Translations under genes and position numbers: made by a program
The notes under the pieces: generated by a model
What the model saw: only the letters and a program-made list of their open reading frames with translations
Told to the model about the DNA's origin: nothing
Database searches by the model: none
Part shown: piece by piece, positions 1 to 8,501 of the stretch
Numbering within the stretch: position 1 is the first letter of the stretch
Layout of the letters: every line of letters begins with the position of its first letter
NCBI RefSeq assembly: GCF_000711235.1
Contig: NZ_JOMI01000009.1
Span: 558,001-622,000 of the forward strand
Direction: 5' to 3'
Origin: Prevotella sp. 10(H)
GTDB lineage: Bacteria; Bacteroidota; Bacteroidia; Bacteroidales; Dysgonomonadaceae
DNA: 64,000 bases

Positions 1-1822
1 AATACATAATTCTATATTTATCGGTGAGGTTTACGATGCAAGGCTCGAGCAGGATGGATGGAATAAGGTTAATTATGATGATTCGACATGGAAAGATTGT
101 ATCATTGCCAAAAGCCCGGTCGGAAGTTTGCAACCTCAGCTGGCACCGGCAGATAAGGTCATTCGCTCTTTAGATGTAAAACTAAAAGAGCAGGTAAATG
201 ATTCCACATATATATATGAATTACCGGAACTGATCTCAGGCTGGATAGAGATTAATGTTAAAGGTTCAGCAGGTGATTATGTAAAGATGCAATTTTTTGG
301 TGAAGAAGGCGATAGCTTTGGTCAGCAGGACATTTATATATCGAAAGGTGGCGATGCCGAAAAATGGGAACCACGTTTTACATGGCATGCATTCAGAACA
401 TTTAAAGTTATTTCACCTAATATTAAATTGGAAGAGAAAGACTTAATAGCCAAAGTTGTACATACATCTGTGGAAAGAAGTGGAGAATTTAATTGCTCCA
501 ACGACTTATTCAATAAAATATTTGATGCATATATACGTACCCAAAATGCAAATTTCCATGGTAGTATAAGCAGCGATTGCCCGCATAGAGAACGCCTCGC
601 CTATACGGGAGATGGACAGGCATTGACTGAAAGTTCGATCCTTTCGTATGATATGACGAGAATGTATCCAAAATGGTTCAATGATATGGAGGATGCCCGT
701 AACAAAAAAACGGGATATGTTCCGCATACTGCTCCATTTGCAGGCGGTGGTGGCGGCCCTGCATGGGGTTCGGCTTTTGTTATTATGCCATGGATTTATT
801 ACAATTATTATGGTAATAAAGCAATATTGAAAAGCTATTATGAAGGGATGAAGCAATGGGTGGAATATCTAGGCACACGTACGAACGAGAGAGGATTAAT
901 AGTAAAAGAAGAACCGAACGGCTGGTGTCTGGGAGATTGGTGTATGCCTGATGATAGTAATCATACTCCTTTGCCCGAGCCTCTCGCTAATACTTGCTAC
1001 TATTATCATATGTCTGATATAATGTCGAAGATTGCAGGGATATTAGGCATGCAAAATGATTCTCTTTTCTTTGCCGATCTTGCCAGTAAAATAAAACAGG
1101 ATTTCAATCGTGAATTTTATAATCCCGAGACTAACCATTATTGGGAAGGAAGGCAAGGAGCCGATGTCTTTCCTCTTGCTTTCGGTCTAGTTCCGGAAGA
1201 TAATAAGGAAAAGGTTTTCAATGCATTACTGAAACATCTGGAAAATATCGATTATCATTTCGATACCGGATTTTTGGCTACACCTTTGACCCTTAAAGTA
1301 TTATCGGATAATGGGCGGGATGATATAGCTTTCAGGTTGATGAATCAAAATTCATATCCAAGTTATGCTTATCTTATGGATGACAAATATTCTACAATAT
1401 GGGAAAGATGGGATGGAAGAGATTCCCGTTGTCACCCGATGTTTGGCGGTGTTGTCACTTGGTTTTATAGGGCAATAGCCGGAATAAATATAGATGAAAG
1501 CAATCCGGTGATGAAACATATAAAGATATCACCTAAACTTATCGGGGATATAAAGTATTGCAATGCATCTTATAAATCTCTTTACGGAATGATCCGTTCT
1601 TCGTGGAAAATTCAGGAAGGGGGTACAATCAATATAAATATTGAAATTCCGGTTAATACGGCTGCTACAGTTTATTTACCCGAGGCGAAGAATAAGACTG
1701 TTACAGAATCCGGTTTATTTCTCGACCAGCATAAAGACATTCATTTTGTGGGCTTCGATAATAATGACGCTGTTATAGAATTAGGCTCTGGAAAATATGA
1801 ATTTATTATTTCCGCAAATTAG
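1..1822 (+). CDS. Alpha-L-rhamnosidase, GH78 (5' partial)
   Basis: The reading frame is open from base 2, and the residues before base 128 (including a GEVYDAR motif) are typical of GH78, so the true start lies left of the window and the TTG at 128 is not the start. GH78 enzymes remove terminal alpha-L-rhamnose by inversion. The visible part covers the end of a beta-sandwich region, the (alpha/alpha)6 barrel and the C-terminal beta domain. The barrel carries the CPHRER...TGD block (Glu codon at 590-592) and a TIWERW block (Glu codon at 1403-1405), which match the acidic catalytic regions of the family. A second GH78 gene follows after 36 bp on the same strand, so the two are probably co-transcribed. 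Whether this protein is exported cannot be judged because its N-terminus is missing. Confidence 0.93.
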   Translation, partial: IHNSIFIGEVYDARLEQDGWNKVNYDDSTWKDCIIAKSPVGSLQPQLAPADKVIRSLDVKLKEQVNDSTYIYELPELISGWIEINVKGSAGDYVKMQFFGEEGDSFGQQDIYISKGGDAEKWEPRFTWHAFRTFKVISPNIKLEEKDLIAKVVHTSVERSGEFNCSNDLFNKIFDAYIRTQNANFHGSISSDCPHRERLAYTGDGQALTESSILSYDMTRMYPKWFNDMEDARNKKTGYVPHTAPFAGGGGGPAWGSAFVIMPWIYYNYYGNKAILKSYYEGMKQWVEYLGTRTNERGLIVKEEPNGWCLGDWCMPDDSNHTPLPEPLANTCYYYHMSDIMSKIAGILGMQNDSLFFADLASKIKQDFNREFYNPETNHYWEGRQGADVFPLAFGLVPEDNKEKVFNALLKHLENIDYHFDTGFLATPLTLKVLSDNGRDDIAFRLMNQNSYPSYAYLMDDKYSTIWERWDGRDSRCHPMFGGVVTWFYRAIAGINIDESNPVMKHIKISPKLIGDIKYCNASYKSLYGMIRSSWKIQEGGTININIEIPVNTAATVYLPEAKNKTVTESGLFLDQHKDIHFVGFDNNDAVIELGSGKYEFIISAN

Positions 1823-1858
1823 GAGCTATTTGATTAATAATGAAAATGTAAAAATATA

Positions 1859-4612
1859 ATGAAAACATCTTTAAAACTTACTATATTAATTATATTCAGT
1901 TTCATTTTTTGCAGTACAGGTACAGCAAAAAATGGTAGCGATATAGAAATAACTAATCTTCGATGTGAATTAATAAAGAACCCTAAAGGGATCGATATAA
2001 CTACCCCAAGACTAAGCTGGGAGCTGATAAGTGATAAGAAATCTGTTCTACAGACAAGTTGTCATATTTTAGTGGCCTCTTCTTTAGAAAAATTAAATGC
2101 TAACGAAGGCGATTTATGGGATTCGAAACAAGTAAAATCCGATATGTCTATATTGGTACCTTACCAGGGTCGGCCTTTAGAAAGCCGTATGGAGTGTTAT
2201 TGGAAAGTACGGGTAACTACCAACAAAGGTAAATCCGATTGGAGCCAGCCCGCTTGTTGGACTATGGGCTTGCTTACACCGGACGAGTGGCAGGCAAGAT
2301 GGATAGGATTGGATAAAACATACGAATGGGAGAATCCCGAGGGTGATAATACACGTATGGGAGCCAGGTATTTTCGTAAAGAATTCCAGGCAGCTAAACA
2401 AATAGAAAAGGCTACGCTGTATATCTGTGGCTTAGGTCTATATAAACTGCATATCAACGGAGATGTAATCGGTACTCAGGAATTATCCCCGACACCGACA
2501 GATTATCGCAAGGAAGTGAAATATAATACTTTTGATGTTACTGAAAACCTGCAACAGGGAAAGAATGCTGTGGGTGTTGTACTGGGCAACGGCCGTTTCT
2601 TTCATATGCGTAAAAGCATTCCTTTTCAATATCCTAAAATGATTTTCCATCTTGAACTGGAATACAAAGATGGAGGCAAGCAAATCGTTGTAAGTGATAA
2701 TACATGGAAAGTAACAGCCGACGGGCCTATTCGTGCGAATAATGAATATGATGGAGAGGAATATGATGCCCGCAAAGAAATGCCCGGCTGGGATAAACCC
2801 GATTTTGATGACAAACGCTGGCTAACAATAGAACCGATCACTCCACCCGAAGGGGAATTAAATGCTCAGCTAAACCCTAACATTCAGGTAATGGATATTG
2901 TCCGACCGATAGGAATAAAAGAGCTTGAAAAAGGAAAATATATTCTGGATATGGGGCAAAATATGGTAGGTTGGCTGAAAATGAAAGTAAAGGGTAACAG
3001 AGGTGAACAGGTGCAATTGCGCTTTGCCGAATTTTTGAATGATGATGGATCAATTAATCAGGAAAATCTACGTGGAGCGCTCGCAACAGATAAATATACG
3101 CTGAAAGGCGGAGGTGAGGAAGTATGGGAACCGTATTTCACCTCGCATGGATTTCGTTTTGTAGAAATAATGGGATATCCCGGTACTCCGTCGATAAAGG
3201 ATTTTGAAGGCCGTGTAGTATATGACGAAATGGAGCAGACCGGAACTTTCGAAACATCTAATGCTTTGATCAATCAGATATATAAAAACTCATATTGGAG
3301 CATACGCGGAAATTACAGGGGCGTGCCGACCGATTGTCCGCAACGTGCTGAACGTATGGGATGGACAGGCGACCGCGCTATCGGCTCGTATGGAGAAAGT
3401 TTTATCTTCGATAACCACAGTCTGTACTCCAAATGGGTAAATGATATAAAAATAACGCAAAAGGAAAGCGGAAGTGTTTCCGATATTGCGCCCAGCTACT
3501 GGAGCCATTATACAGATAATATGACCTGGCCGGGAACATATCTCATGGTTGCCAACATGCTTTATGAACAATATGGTGATAAGGAACCTATTGTCAAGCA
3601 TTATGATTCGATGAAAAAATGGCTTTATTACATGCGCGACAAATATCTGACTGCCGATAATATTATGCCCAGAGATCAATACGGAGATTGGTGCACCCCT
3701 CCGGAAGACCCGACATTCAATGATCCTAAAGACCCAAATTTAATCACGGATAAAGAATTAATAGGTACTTCATATTATTTTTATATGCTGAGATTGTTAG
3801 AGAAATTTGCTTTAATGCTTAATAAGCCGGCAGATGCAAAAGAGTATGAAGGACAGGCAGTTAAAGTAAAGGAAGCCTACAATGCAAAATTCTTAAATAA
3901 AGAAAAAGGCTATTACAGCACTAATACTGTAACTGCCAATGTGTTGTCATTGAGCTTCGGCTTAGTTCCTGATGAATATAAAAAAGTAGTTTTTGGTAAT
4001 ATGAAAAACAGGACTACAGGTGAATTCAAAGGGCATGTAAGTTCAGGTATAATAGGCTGCCAATGGTTAATGCGTGAGTTTACTAAAAACGGTAGTCCTG
4101 AGGTTGCTTACGAAATGCTTTTGAAAACAGATTACCCGAGTTTTGGCTATATGATCGGAAAAGGAGCCACTACTATATGGGAACATTGGAATGGCGACGG
4201 CATGGCTAAATGGATAGATTCCCAGAATCATGTCATGCAACTGGGCGACCTTATCATTTGGTTTTATGAAGACCTGGCAGGAATCAAAAATACATCTGGC
4301 AACTACGGGTTCAAAAAAATAACTATGAAACCACAAATTATAAACGGTCTGGATATGGCAAAAGGAACATTCCATTCCGTTCATGGCATGATTAAAAGTT
4401 CATGGAAAAAAGACCGATCATCTTTTAAATGGGATATCACAGTTCCATGCAATACTACTGCAACCGTATATATTCCTGCTGTATCACAGACTTCTGTGAA
4501 AGAAAGCGGCAAGAAACCTTCTTCAAAAGATATTAAATTTATTAAGATGGAGGGACAATATGCTGTTTTTGAAGTGGGATCGGGAAGCTATAGTTTTTTA
4601 ACCAATAATTGA
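1859..4612 (+). CDS. Alpha-L-rhamnosidase, GH78, exported
   Basis: A 917-residue full-length GH78 enzyme. An N-terminal hydrophobic signal peptide (about residues 1-23) indicates export, possibly to the periplasm. It is followed by a Bac_rhamnosid_N-like region, a beta-sandwich with the GxxxxDxRKExPGW-like stretch, the helical barrel and a C-terminal beta domain. The signature DCPQRAERMGWTGD contains Glu498, and ATTIWEHW contains Glu775; by family knowledge these regions supply the general acid and base. It probably releases L-rhamnose from glycosides or pectic oligosaccharides. It is the last gene of a tandem with the preceding GH78. The two paralogs differ strongly in sequence, which suggests different linkage or aglycone preference rather than a recent duplication. 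Confidence 0.95.
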   Translation: MKTSLKLTILIIFSFIFCSTGTAKNGSDIEITNLRCELIKNPKGIDITTPRLSWELISDKKSVLQTSCHILVASSLEKLNANEGDLWDSKQVKSDMSILVPYQGRPLESRMECYWKVRVTTNKGKSDWSQPACWTMGLLTPDEWQARWIGLDKTYEWENPEGDNTRMGARYFRKEFQAAKQIEKATLYICGLGLYKLHINGDVIGTQELSPTPTDYRKEVKYNTFDVTENLQQGKNAVGVVLGNGRFFHMRKSIPFQYPKMIFHLELEYKDGGKQIVVSDNTWKVTADGPIRANNEYDGEEYDARKEMPGWDKPDFDDKRWLTIEPITPPEGELNAQLNPNIQVMDIVRPIGIKELEKGKYILDMGQNMVGWLKMKVKGNRGEQVQLRFAEFLNDDGSINQENLRGALATDKYTLKGGGEEVWEPYFTSHGFRFVEIMGYPGTPSIKDFEGRVVYDEMEQTGTFETSNALINQIYKNSYWSIRGNYRGVPTDCPQRAERMGWTGDRAIGSYGESFIFDNHSLYSKWVNDIKITQKESGSVSDIAPSYWSHYTDNMTWPGTYLMVANMLYEQYGDKEPIVKHYDSMKKWLYYMRDKYLTADNIMPRDQYGDWCTPPEDPTFNDPKDPNLITDKELIGTSYYFYMLRLLEKFALMLNKPADAKEYEGQAVKVKEAYNAKFLNKEKGYYSTNTVTANVLSLSFGLVPDEYKKVVFGNMKNRTTGEFKGHVSSGIIGCQWLMREFTKNGSPEVAYEMLLKTDYPSFGYMIGKGATTIWEHWNGDGMAKWIDSQNHVMQLGDLIIWFYEDLAGIKNTSGNYGFKKITMKPQIINGLDMAKGTFHSVHGMIKSSWKKDRSSFKWDITVPCNTTATVYIPAVSQTSVKESGKKPSSKDIKFIKMEGQYAVFEVGSGSYSFLTNN

Positions 4613-4643
4613 AATATAACTCACTAAGCGGGTTTTTAGGCTT

Positions 4644-4684
4644 GAATCCATTGTGGTTATCTTAAGGGGTACTGCAATGGATTC
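4644..4684. terminator. Inverted repeat between convergent genes
   Basis: A perfect 10-bp stem (GAATCCATTG at 4644-4653, complement at 4675-4684) with a 21-nt loop lies between the GH78 gene and the convergent DUF1848 gene. There is no clear T-run on either side, so a terminator role is only suggested by its position. Confidence 0.4.
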
Positions 4685-4703
4685 CTTATAAAATAAGCGT
4701 AGT

Positions 4704-5642
4704 TCAGAATAATGAAAGCTGATCATTACGTAGACTCTTCACTTCCCTGTCTTTTACGACGTCGCCTTCTTCTATGTTTCCAATCAGCATCGGTGAATTC
4801 TTATCATGCTTCTTACTGTTGAATTCTGCCGTATTGTAATTCCCTTTAATAGCATAACAGTAAATACACCCGTTGAGACAGCTTTCGTAAGTGCCTATAT
4901 CTATGCTTTCAATACAGTTACATATATGTCGCTGGTTTTTGTCTTTTTTCGCCGATATCGGATAACCAGTAATCTTTTCTATCAGTTTGTTATCTACACA
5001 TAAGCCGCTGGGTATACCAAGACGGGTTAAATCTACCTTTCTCGTACATGTATCGAATTGTATATCGGGATATTGATCAATCGTTTGCTTTAATGATATA
5101 GCTGTTTCTTCGATTTCCTCTTTTGTAAGGGGCTTAATATTGAGTTTGCTTACCTCACTGCGGATGTGGTGGTAATGATCGATAAAGCCGAGCATGCATC
5201 TTTCAGTATGGTCTTTGAGTCCGTAAGCTATTTCTGCAAATGCTTCTTTATGGAAAGATATATTGTAGTTCTTATTTGTCAATAGAGGATCATATCGCCA
5301 TACTACTTTCTCCTTTCCTATTTTGTCGGAAAGCCTTTTGAATATTTCAATTCGTTTCTGTACAGACGGTAAATGATTTTCTATATCCTTTCCATAGGGA
5401 TTAAGCGTGAACTGAAAGTAATATTTGTAGTCTTTTAATCCATCCAGTTTATCGGTCATGGGATTTGGATTCTTTGTCCAGAAGACGATGCAATCAATCA
5501 CAGCCGGATTTAAAGTTATCCTGCTTATCATTTTAGGATTGTATGGATTCGGGACTAATACAAATCCTTCTTTTATCCGGTTGAAAAACCATTGTGAATA
5601 AAAAGCCGGTATATCTGTTCTCCTACTAGCACTGATTATCAT
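4704..5642 (-). CDS. DUF1848 protein with C-terminal radical-SAM-like cysteine cluster
   Basis: A 312-residue protein beginning MIISASRRTDIPAF, the characteristic DUF1848 start. Cysteines cluster at the C-terminus: Cys241 and Cys243, then Cys255-x3-Cys259-x2-Cys262. The last three have the spacing of the radical SAM [4Fe-4S] motif, but at the end rather than near the start of the protein, as is known for this family. A barrel-like core with conserved Asp, Trp and His residues (FWTKNP, WRYDPLL, FIDHYHH) precedes it. The biochemical role is unknown; an iron-sulfur or SAM-dependent reaction is inference. It is convergent with the rhamnosidase gene and separated from the next minus-strand operon by a strong terminator, so it is probably monocistronic. 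Confidence 0.88.
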   Translation of the reverse strand: MIISASRRTDIPAFYSQWFFNRIKEGFVLVPNPYNPKMISRITLNPAVIDCIVFWTKNPNPMTDKLDGLKDYKYYFQFTLNPYGKDIENHLPSVQKRIEIFKRLSDKIGKEKVVWRYDPLLTNKNYNISFHKEAFAEIAYGLKDHTERCMLGFIDHYHHIRSEVSKLNIKPLTKEEIEETAISLKQTIDQYPDIQFDTCTRKVDLTRLGIPSGLCVDNKLIEKITGYPISAKKDKNQRHICNCIESIDIGTYESCLNGCIYCYAIKGNYNTAEFNSKKHDKNSPMLIGNIEEGDVVKDREVKSLRNDQLSLF

Positions 5643-5743
5643 ATTTATTTATATGCAATAAAAGTGCCGTTTTTGGAGAAAAAAGAATAAAAGATATTAA
5701 TAAGTCAATGTGCTGTCTTGCAGTATACAGTGAGTTTTCTATT

Positions 5744-5788
5744 TAAAATCGGGCCTCTTATCTGTTACAAATAAGAGGCCCGATTTTA
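5744..5788 (-). terminator. Strong Rho-independent terminator of the 8340-5808 operon
   Basis: A 17-18 bp perfect stem (5744-5761 pairing with 5771-5788) contains the GC-rich core CGGGCCTCTTAT and has a loop of about 9 nt. It lies 20 bp beyond the stop of the small membrane protein gene. On the minus strand the stem ends in TTTT, and on the plus strand it ends in TTTTATTTT, so it may work in both directions. Confidence 0.85.
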
Positions 5789-5807
5789 TTTTGCATCATA
5801 ATTTGGC

Positions 5808-6005
5808 TTAGTCCGTACTGCTTCTCTTTCCCGAAGCTTTTCCTAAGTAATATATGGCGAATCCGATTATTGCAATAACAGCAATGGCGCCTACCACATA
5901 CATTAATACAGCCGATACGACTTTTACACCGAGAATTATAAAAATGATGAATAATGCAATTGCTATTATTCCTATTCCCATAAAAATATACTTTAATGCT
6001 TGCAT
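5808..6005 (-). CDS. Small two-helix membrane protein
   Basis: A 65-residue, very hydrophobic protein with two predicted transmembrane helices (about residues 7-28 and 31-54) and a short basic, serine-rich tail. I do not recognise a named family with confidence. It is the last gene of a minus-strand set (DUF5362-like, TerC, quinone-reductase-like, this gene) with 22-45 bp gaps, followed by a strong hairpin terminator. The composition and location fit a small stress-associated membrane protein, but that is inference. Confidence 0.7.
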   Translation of the reverse strand: MQALKYIFMGIGIIAIALFIIFIILGVKVVSAVLMYVVGAIAVIAIIGFAIYYLGKASGKRSSTD

Positions 6006-6027
6006 AACTATTTTATTTAATTGATTA

Positions 6028-6969
6028 TTATTTTGTTACTTCCAATACGATCTTACCGTGAGTTACATGTGGCAAAGACGAATCTTTACCCGAAAGGACT
6101 TTCCAGCCTGTTGCAGCCTCACTTAGAGGATAAGTCAGGGCAATATCCGTTTGAATCTTTCCTTCATTGATGAGGTCGGTAATACTTTGCAGATCTTTTG
6201 CCGATTGTTTTATTACCATCGAAACTCCCGTTACCTTATGATCCCTCGCAAGGTCTTCAAGTATAGGGCCTGTAGTACTAACAAGTCGTCCGCCTTGTTT
6301 AATCACATTGTATGATTTTTCCTGCGTATTGCCGCCGACAAGAACAAGTACAAGATCGATGTCTTCGGCAACGGTTGTAAAATCGGTTGTCTTATAATCG
6401 ATAACCGTACCCGCACCTAATGACTTTACTAAATCTATATCTTCTGTTGAGGCAGTTGCATAAATCTTAGCTCCGGCAAGTTTTGCAAATTGTACGGCAA
6501 AGGCGCCTACCGCTCCGGCTGCACCATGTATCAATACTTTTTGCCCTGATTTTAACTGCCCGTGTGTATGGATAGCCTGCCACGCCGTTTCCCCTACATG
6601 AGGAACAGAGGATGCTTCTGCAAAATCGAGGCTTTCGGGTTTTAGCACTACCTTACTTATATCGGCAGCAAGGTATTCTGCATACGAATTGCCGTCACTA
6701 TTGCCATATACTTTATCCCCTACTTCAAATCCGGTTACTTTTTTGCCTGTCTTTTCTACCGTTCCTGCAAAATCATGTCCGGGTATCCACGGTAATTGTA
6801 TTGGCATTGTATCTTTAGCTTCACCTGATGCCTTTTTCATGTCCAGATGATTGACAGATGTGGTGTATACTTTGACCAGTATCTGATCATCTTTAATTTC
6901 AGGAACCGGAACATCTTCATATTTCAGTTGTTCAAAAGTTCCGTAATCATGTATTCTGATTGCTTTCAT
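6028..6969 (-). CDS. NADP-dependent oxidoreductase, quinone-reductase type (MDR family)
   Basis: A 313-residue medium-chain dehydrogenase/reductase. The N-terminal GroES-like domain (about 1-125) has the PGHDFAGTV block. The Rossmann domain has the glycine-rich HGAAGAVGAFAVQFAK motif near residue 150, followed by the nucleotide-binding ATAS and the GAGTVIDYK segment. The catalytic and structural zinc cysteines of classical alcohol dehydrogenases are absent, which places it with zinc-free NADPH:quinone reductases or enoyl reductases. It is cytoplasmic. It sits 24 bp downstream of terC and 22 bp upstream of a small membrane protein gene, so it is probably in one operon. A role in detoxifying quinones or reactive carbonyls under stress is inference. 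Confidence 0.9.
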   Translation of the reverse strand: MKAIRIHDYGTFEQLKYEDVPVPEIKDDQILVKVYTTSVNHLDMKKASGEAKDTMPIQLPWIPGHDFAGTVEKTGKKVTGFEVGDKVYGNSDGNSYAEYLAADISKVVLKPESLDFAEASSVPHVGETAWQAIHTHGQLKSGQKVLIHGAAGAVGAFAVQFAKLAGAKIYATASTEDIDLVKSLGAGTVIDYKTTDFTTVAEDIDLVLVLVGGNTQEKSYNVIKQGGRLVSTTGPILEDLARDHKVTGVSMVIKQSAKDLQSITDLINEGKIQTDIALTYPLSEAATGWKVLSGKDSSLPHVTHGKIVLEVTK

Positions 6970-6993
6970 AATTATATATTATTTTTTGTTCAT

Positions 6994-7818
6994 TTATTCT
7001 ATATCACTACTATGTTGACTCACCTTTTTCTGCTTCGATTTCTTTTTCAACTTCATATTTAAGAATTCTACCAACAGGGAAAAAGCTATCGCAAAGTAGA
7101 TGTATCCCTTCGGTATTTCCCCTACTTCCTGTCCAAAAACATTCAGCTTAGAGAGATGAGCCGATTCGAGGATGAGCATTAGTCCGATCAATATCAGAAA
7201 AGATAAAGCCAGCATCTGTATTGTAGGGTGCGTATTTACAAATTTGCTTACCGGGCCTGAAAAGAAAAGCATAACCATTACCGCAATAACTATTGCCGAA
7301 ACCATTATAGCCATTGCTCCCCCATACCCGAATTCCCTGAAACTGACCATGCCGACTGCTGTAAGTACACTATCGAAAGAAAAGACAATATCCAATGCTA
7401 CTATCTGCGCGATTATTGCCCAGAATCCGTTCTTTTTTGATTTTATTCCTATGGTTTCTTCGTTTACTTCAAACTTGTCATGTATTTCCGTAACACTCTT
7501 ATACAAAAGGAATACTCCTCCGACCAGAATAATAATACTTTGCCCCGATATTGCCCCGCTAAGCCATGACGTGTTGAATGTAAATAGCGGCTTTGTCAAT
7601 TGCATGAGTAATGATATCCCGAAAAGCAATCCTATGCGGCAAAGCATGGCCAGCAGTAATCCGGTTGTTCTTGCACGCGGCTGTTCTTTCGGCGGTAACT
7701 TGGATGTCATTATCGACAGAAAGACAATATTGTCTATTCCAAGCACTATTTCCAGAAATATCAGTGTCAGCAATGCAAGCCATGCAGTAGGCAAAAGAAA
7801 AGTATCCAGTACTTCCAT
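6994..7818 (-). CDS. TerC family integral membrane protein
   Basis: A 274-residue protein with seven or more hydrophobic helices and the TerC signatures: acidic intramembrane motifs LGIDNIVFLSI near residue 30 and FSFDSVLTAVG near residue 155. Family members have been linked to tellurite resistance and to metal ion (Mn2+) export. The C-terminus is a short, Lys-rich cytoplasmic tail (KLKKKSKQKK). It lies inside a minus-strand operon, between a DUF5362-like membrane protein (46 bp upstream) and an NADP oxidoreductase (24 bp downstream). Tellurite genes terA, terB or terD are not nearby, so metal homeostasis or membrane-protein metalation is more likely than a full tellurite-resistance system. 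Confidence 0.92.
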   Translation of the reverse strand: MEVLDTFLLPTAWLALLTLIFLEIVLGIDNIVFLSIMTSKLPPKEQPRARTTGLLLAMLCRIGLLFGISLLMQLTKPLFTFNTSWLSGAISGQSIIILVGGVFLLYKSVTEIHDKFEVNEETIGIKSKKNGFWAIIAQIVALDIVFSFDSVLTAVGMVSFREFGYGGAMAIMVSAIVIAVMVMLFFSGPVSKFVNTHPTIQMLALSFLILIGLMLILESAHLSKLNVFGQEVGEIPKGYIYFAIAFSLLVEFLNMKLKKKSKQKKVSQHSSDIE

Positions 7819-7863
7819 ATATAAGTTTCAGTGAAGTTTTTTAAGTCAATCAAGAGAGTAAAC

Positions 7864-8340
7864 TCAGGCTATATATCCTGCTATCATAAACAACAAGAAG
7901 ACAAAGCCGACGAGATATACTACAAGACTAATAATAGTTATAATTCCTATAAACATGTAATGCTTTTTCAAAAAGCGGAATGCTTCTGTCAATGTATCGC
8001 TGTCACTTATTAATAAAGCATTCTTTGTTTTAACTGAAAATTTGTATAAGAAATAAACAGGAATGAAAAGTATAGCAATAATTATCAGATACATTAAGGC
8101 ATATCCCCATTGAAACACACCCGGATTGTAAGGCCCGAAGTTGTGCATTTCTTCATAAGCATTAGTCGATGTAATGACAATGCCTATCGAAAGGACAATT
8201 ATAGCCATCAATGCCAGATAGATAAATCCGAGTACGGAAAGGAATCTTGTCCATTTTGAAATCTGACCCAAGAGAGTATGGCTTTCTCTTGTTAATTGTA
8301 TCTCGTCTGTGAATACTGTACTGTACGTATTTTCCTGCAT
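7864..8340 (-). CDS. DUF5362-like membrane protein
   Basis: A 158-residue protein with a polar N-terminus of about 30 residues and three hydrophobic helices (about 35-60, 75-100 and 130-157), with a soluble linker containing SDTLTEAFRFLKKHYMF. The layout agrees with DUF5362 proteins common in Bacteroidota; no function is known. It is the first gene of the TerC-containing minus-strand operon. The name is given from the general pattern, not from a profile search. Confidence 0.7.
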   Translation of the reverse strand: MQENTYSTVFTDEIQLTRESHTLLGQISKWTRFLSVLGFIYLALMAIIVLSIGIVITSTNAYEEMHNFGPYNPGVFQWGYALMYLIIIAILFIPVYFLYKFSVKTKNALLISDSDTLTEAFRFLKKHYMFIGIITIISLVVYLVGFVFLLFMIAGYIA

Positions 8341-8382
8341 AATCTTATTTTATTAAATTTATATTTCCACAATAAACAACTA

Positions 8383-8409
8383 ACCCTGACTATTAGATAG
8401 TGTCAGGGT
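8383..8409 (-). terminator. Hairpin after the GH15 gene
   Basis: An 8-bp stem (ACCCTGAC at 8383-8390, complement at 8402-8409) lies about 90 bp beyond the GH15 stop codon. On the minus strand it is followed by a mildly T-rich tail. On the plus strand a run of seven or more T lies about 12 nt past the stem. The terminator role is plausible but weak. Confidence 0.4.
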
Positions 8410-8501
8410 AAAGTATTGTTTTTTTAATATTTAGTGTTATAAAACTTAAAACATCCAAATATCAACTATTGTTTATCAGGTTTGTCAAAATCTTATACCT
8501 G

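Noticed and set aside
128-130. TTG at 128 as the start of the first rhamnosidase
   Set aside because: The frame is open to the left edge and encodes conserved GH78 residues before this codon.
7172-7834. A 220-codon plus-strand open frame antisense to terC
   Set aside because: The protein is a mirror of the TerC membrane helices, with no known motif; terC has clear family signatures.
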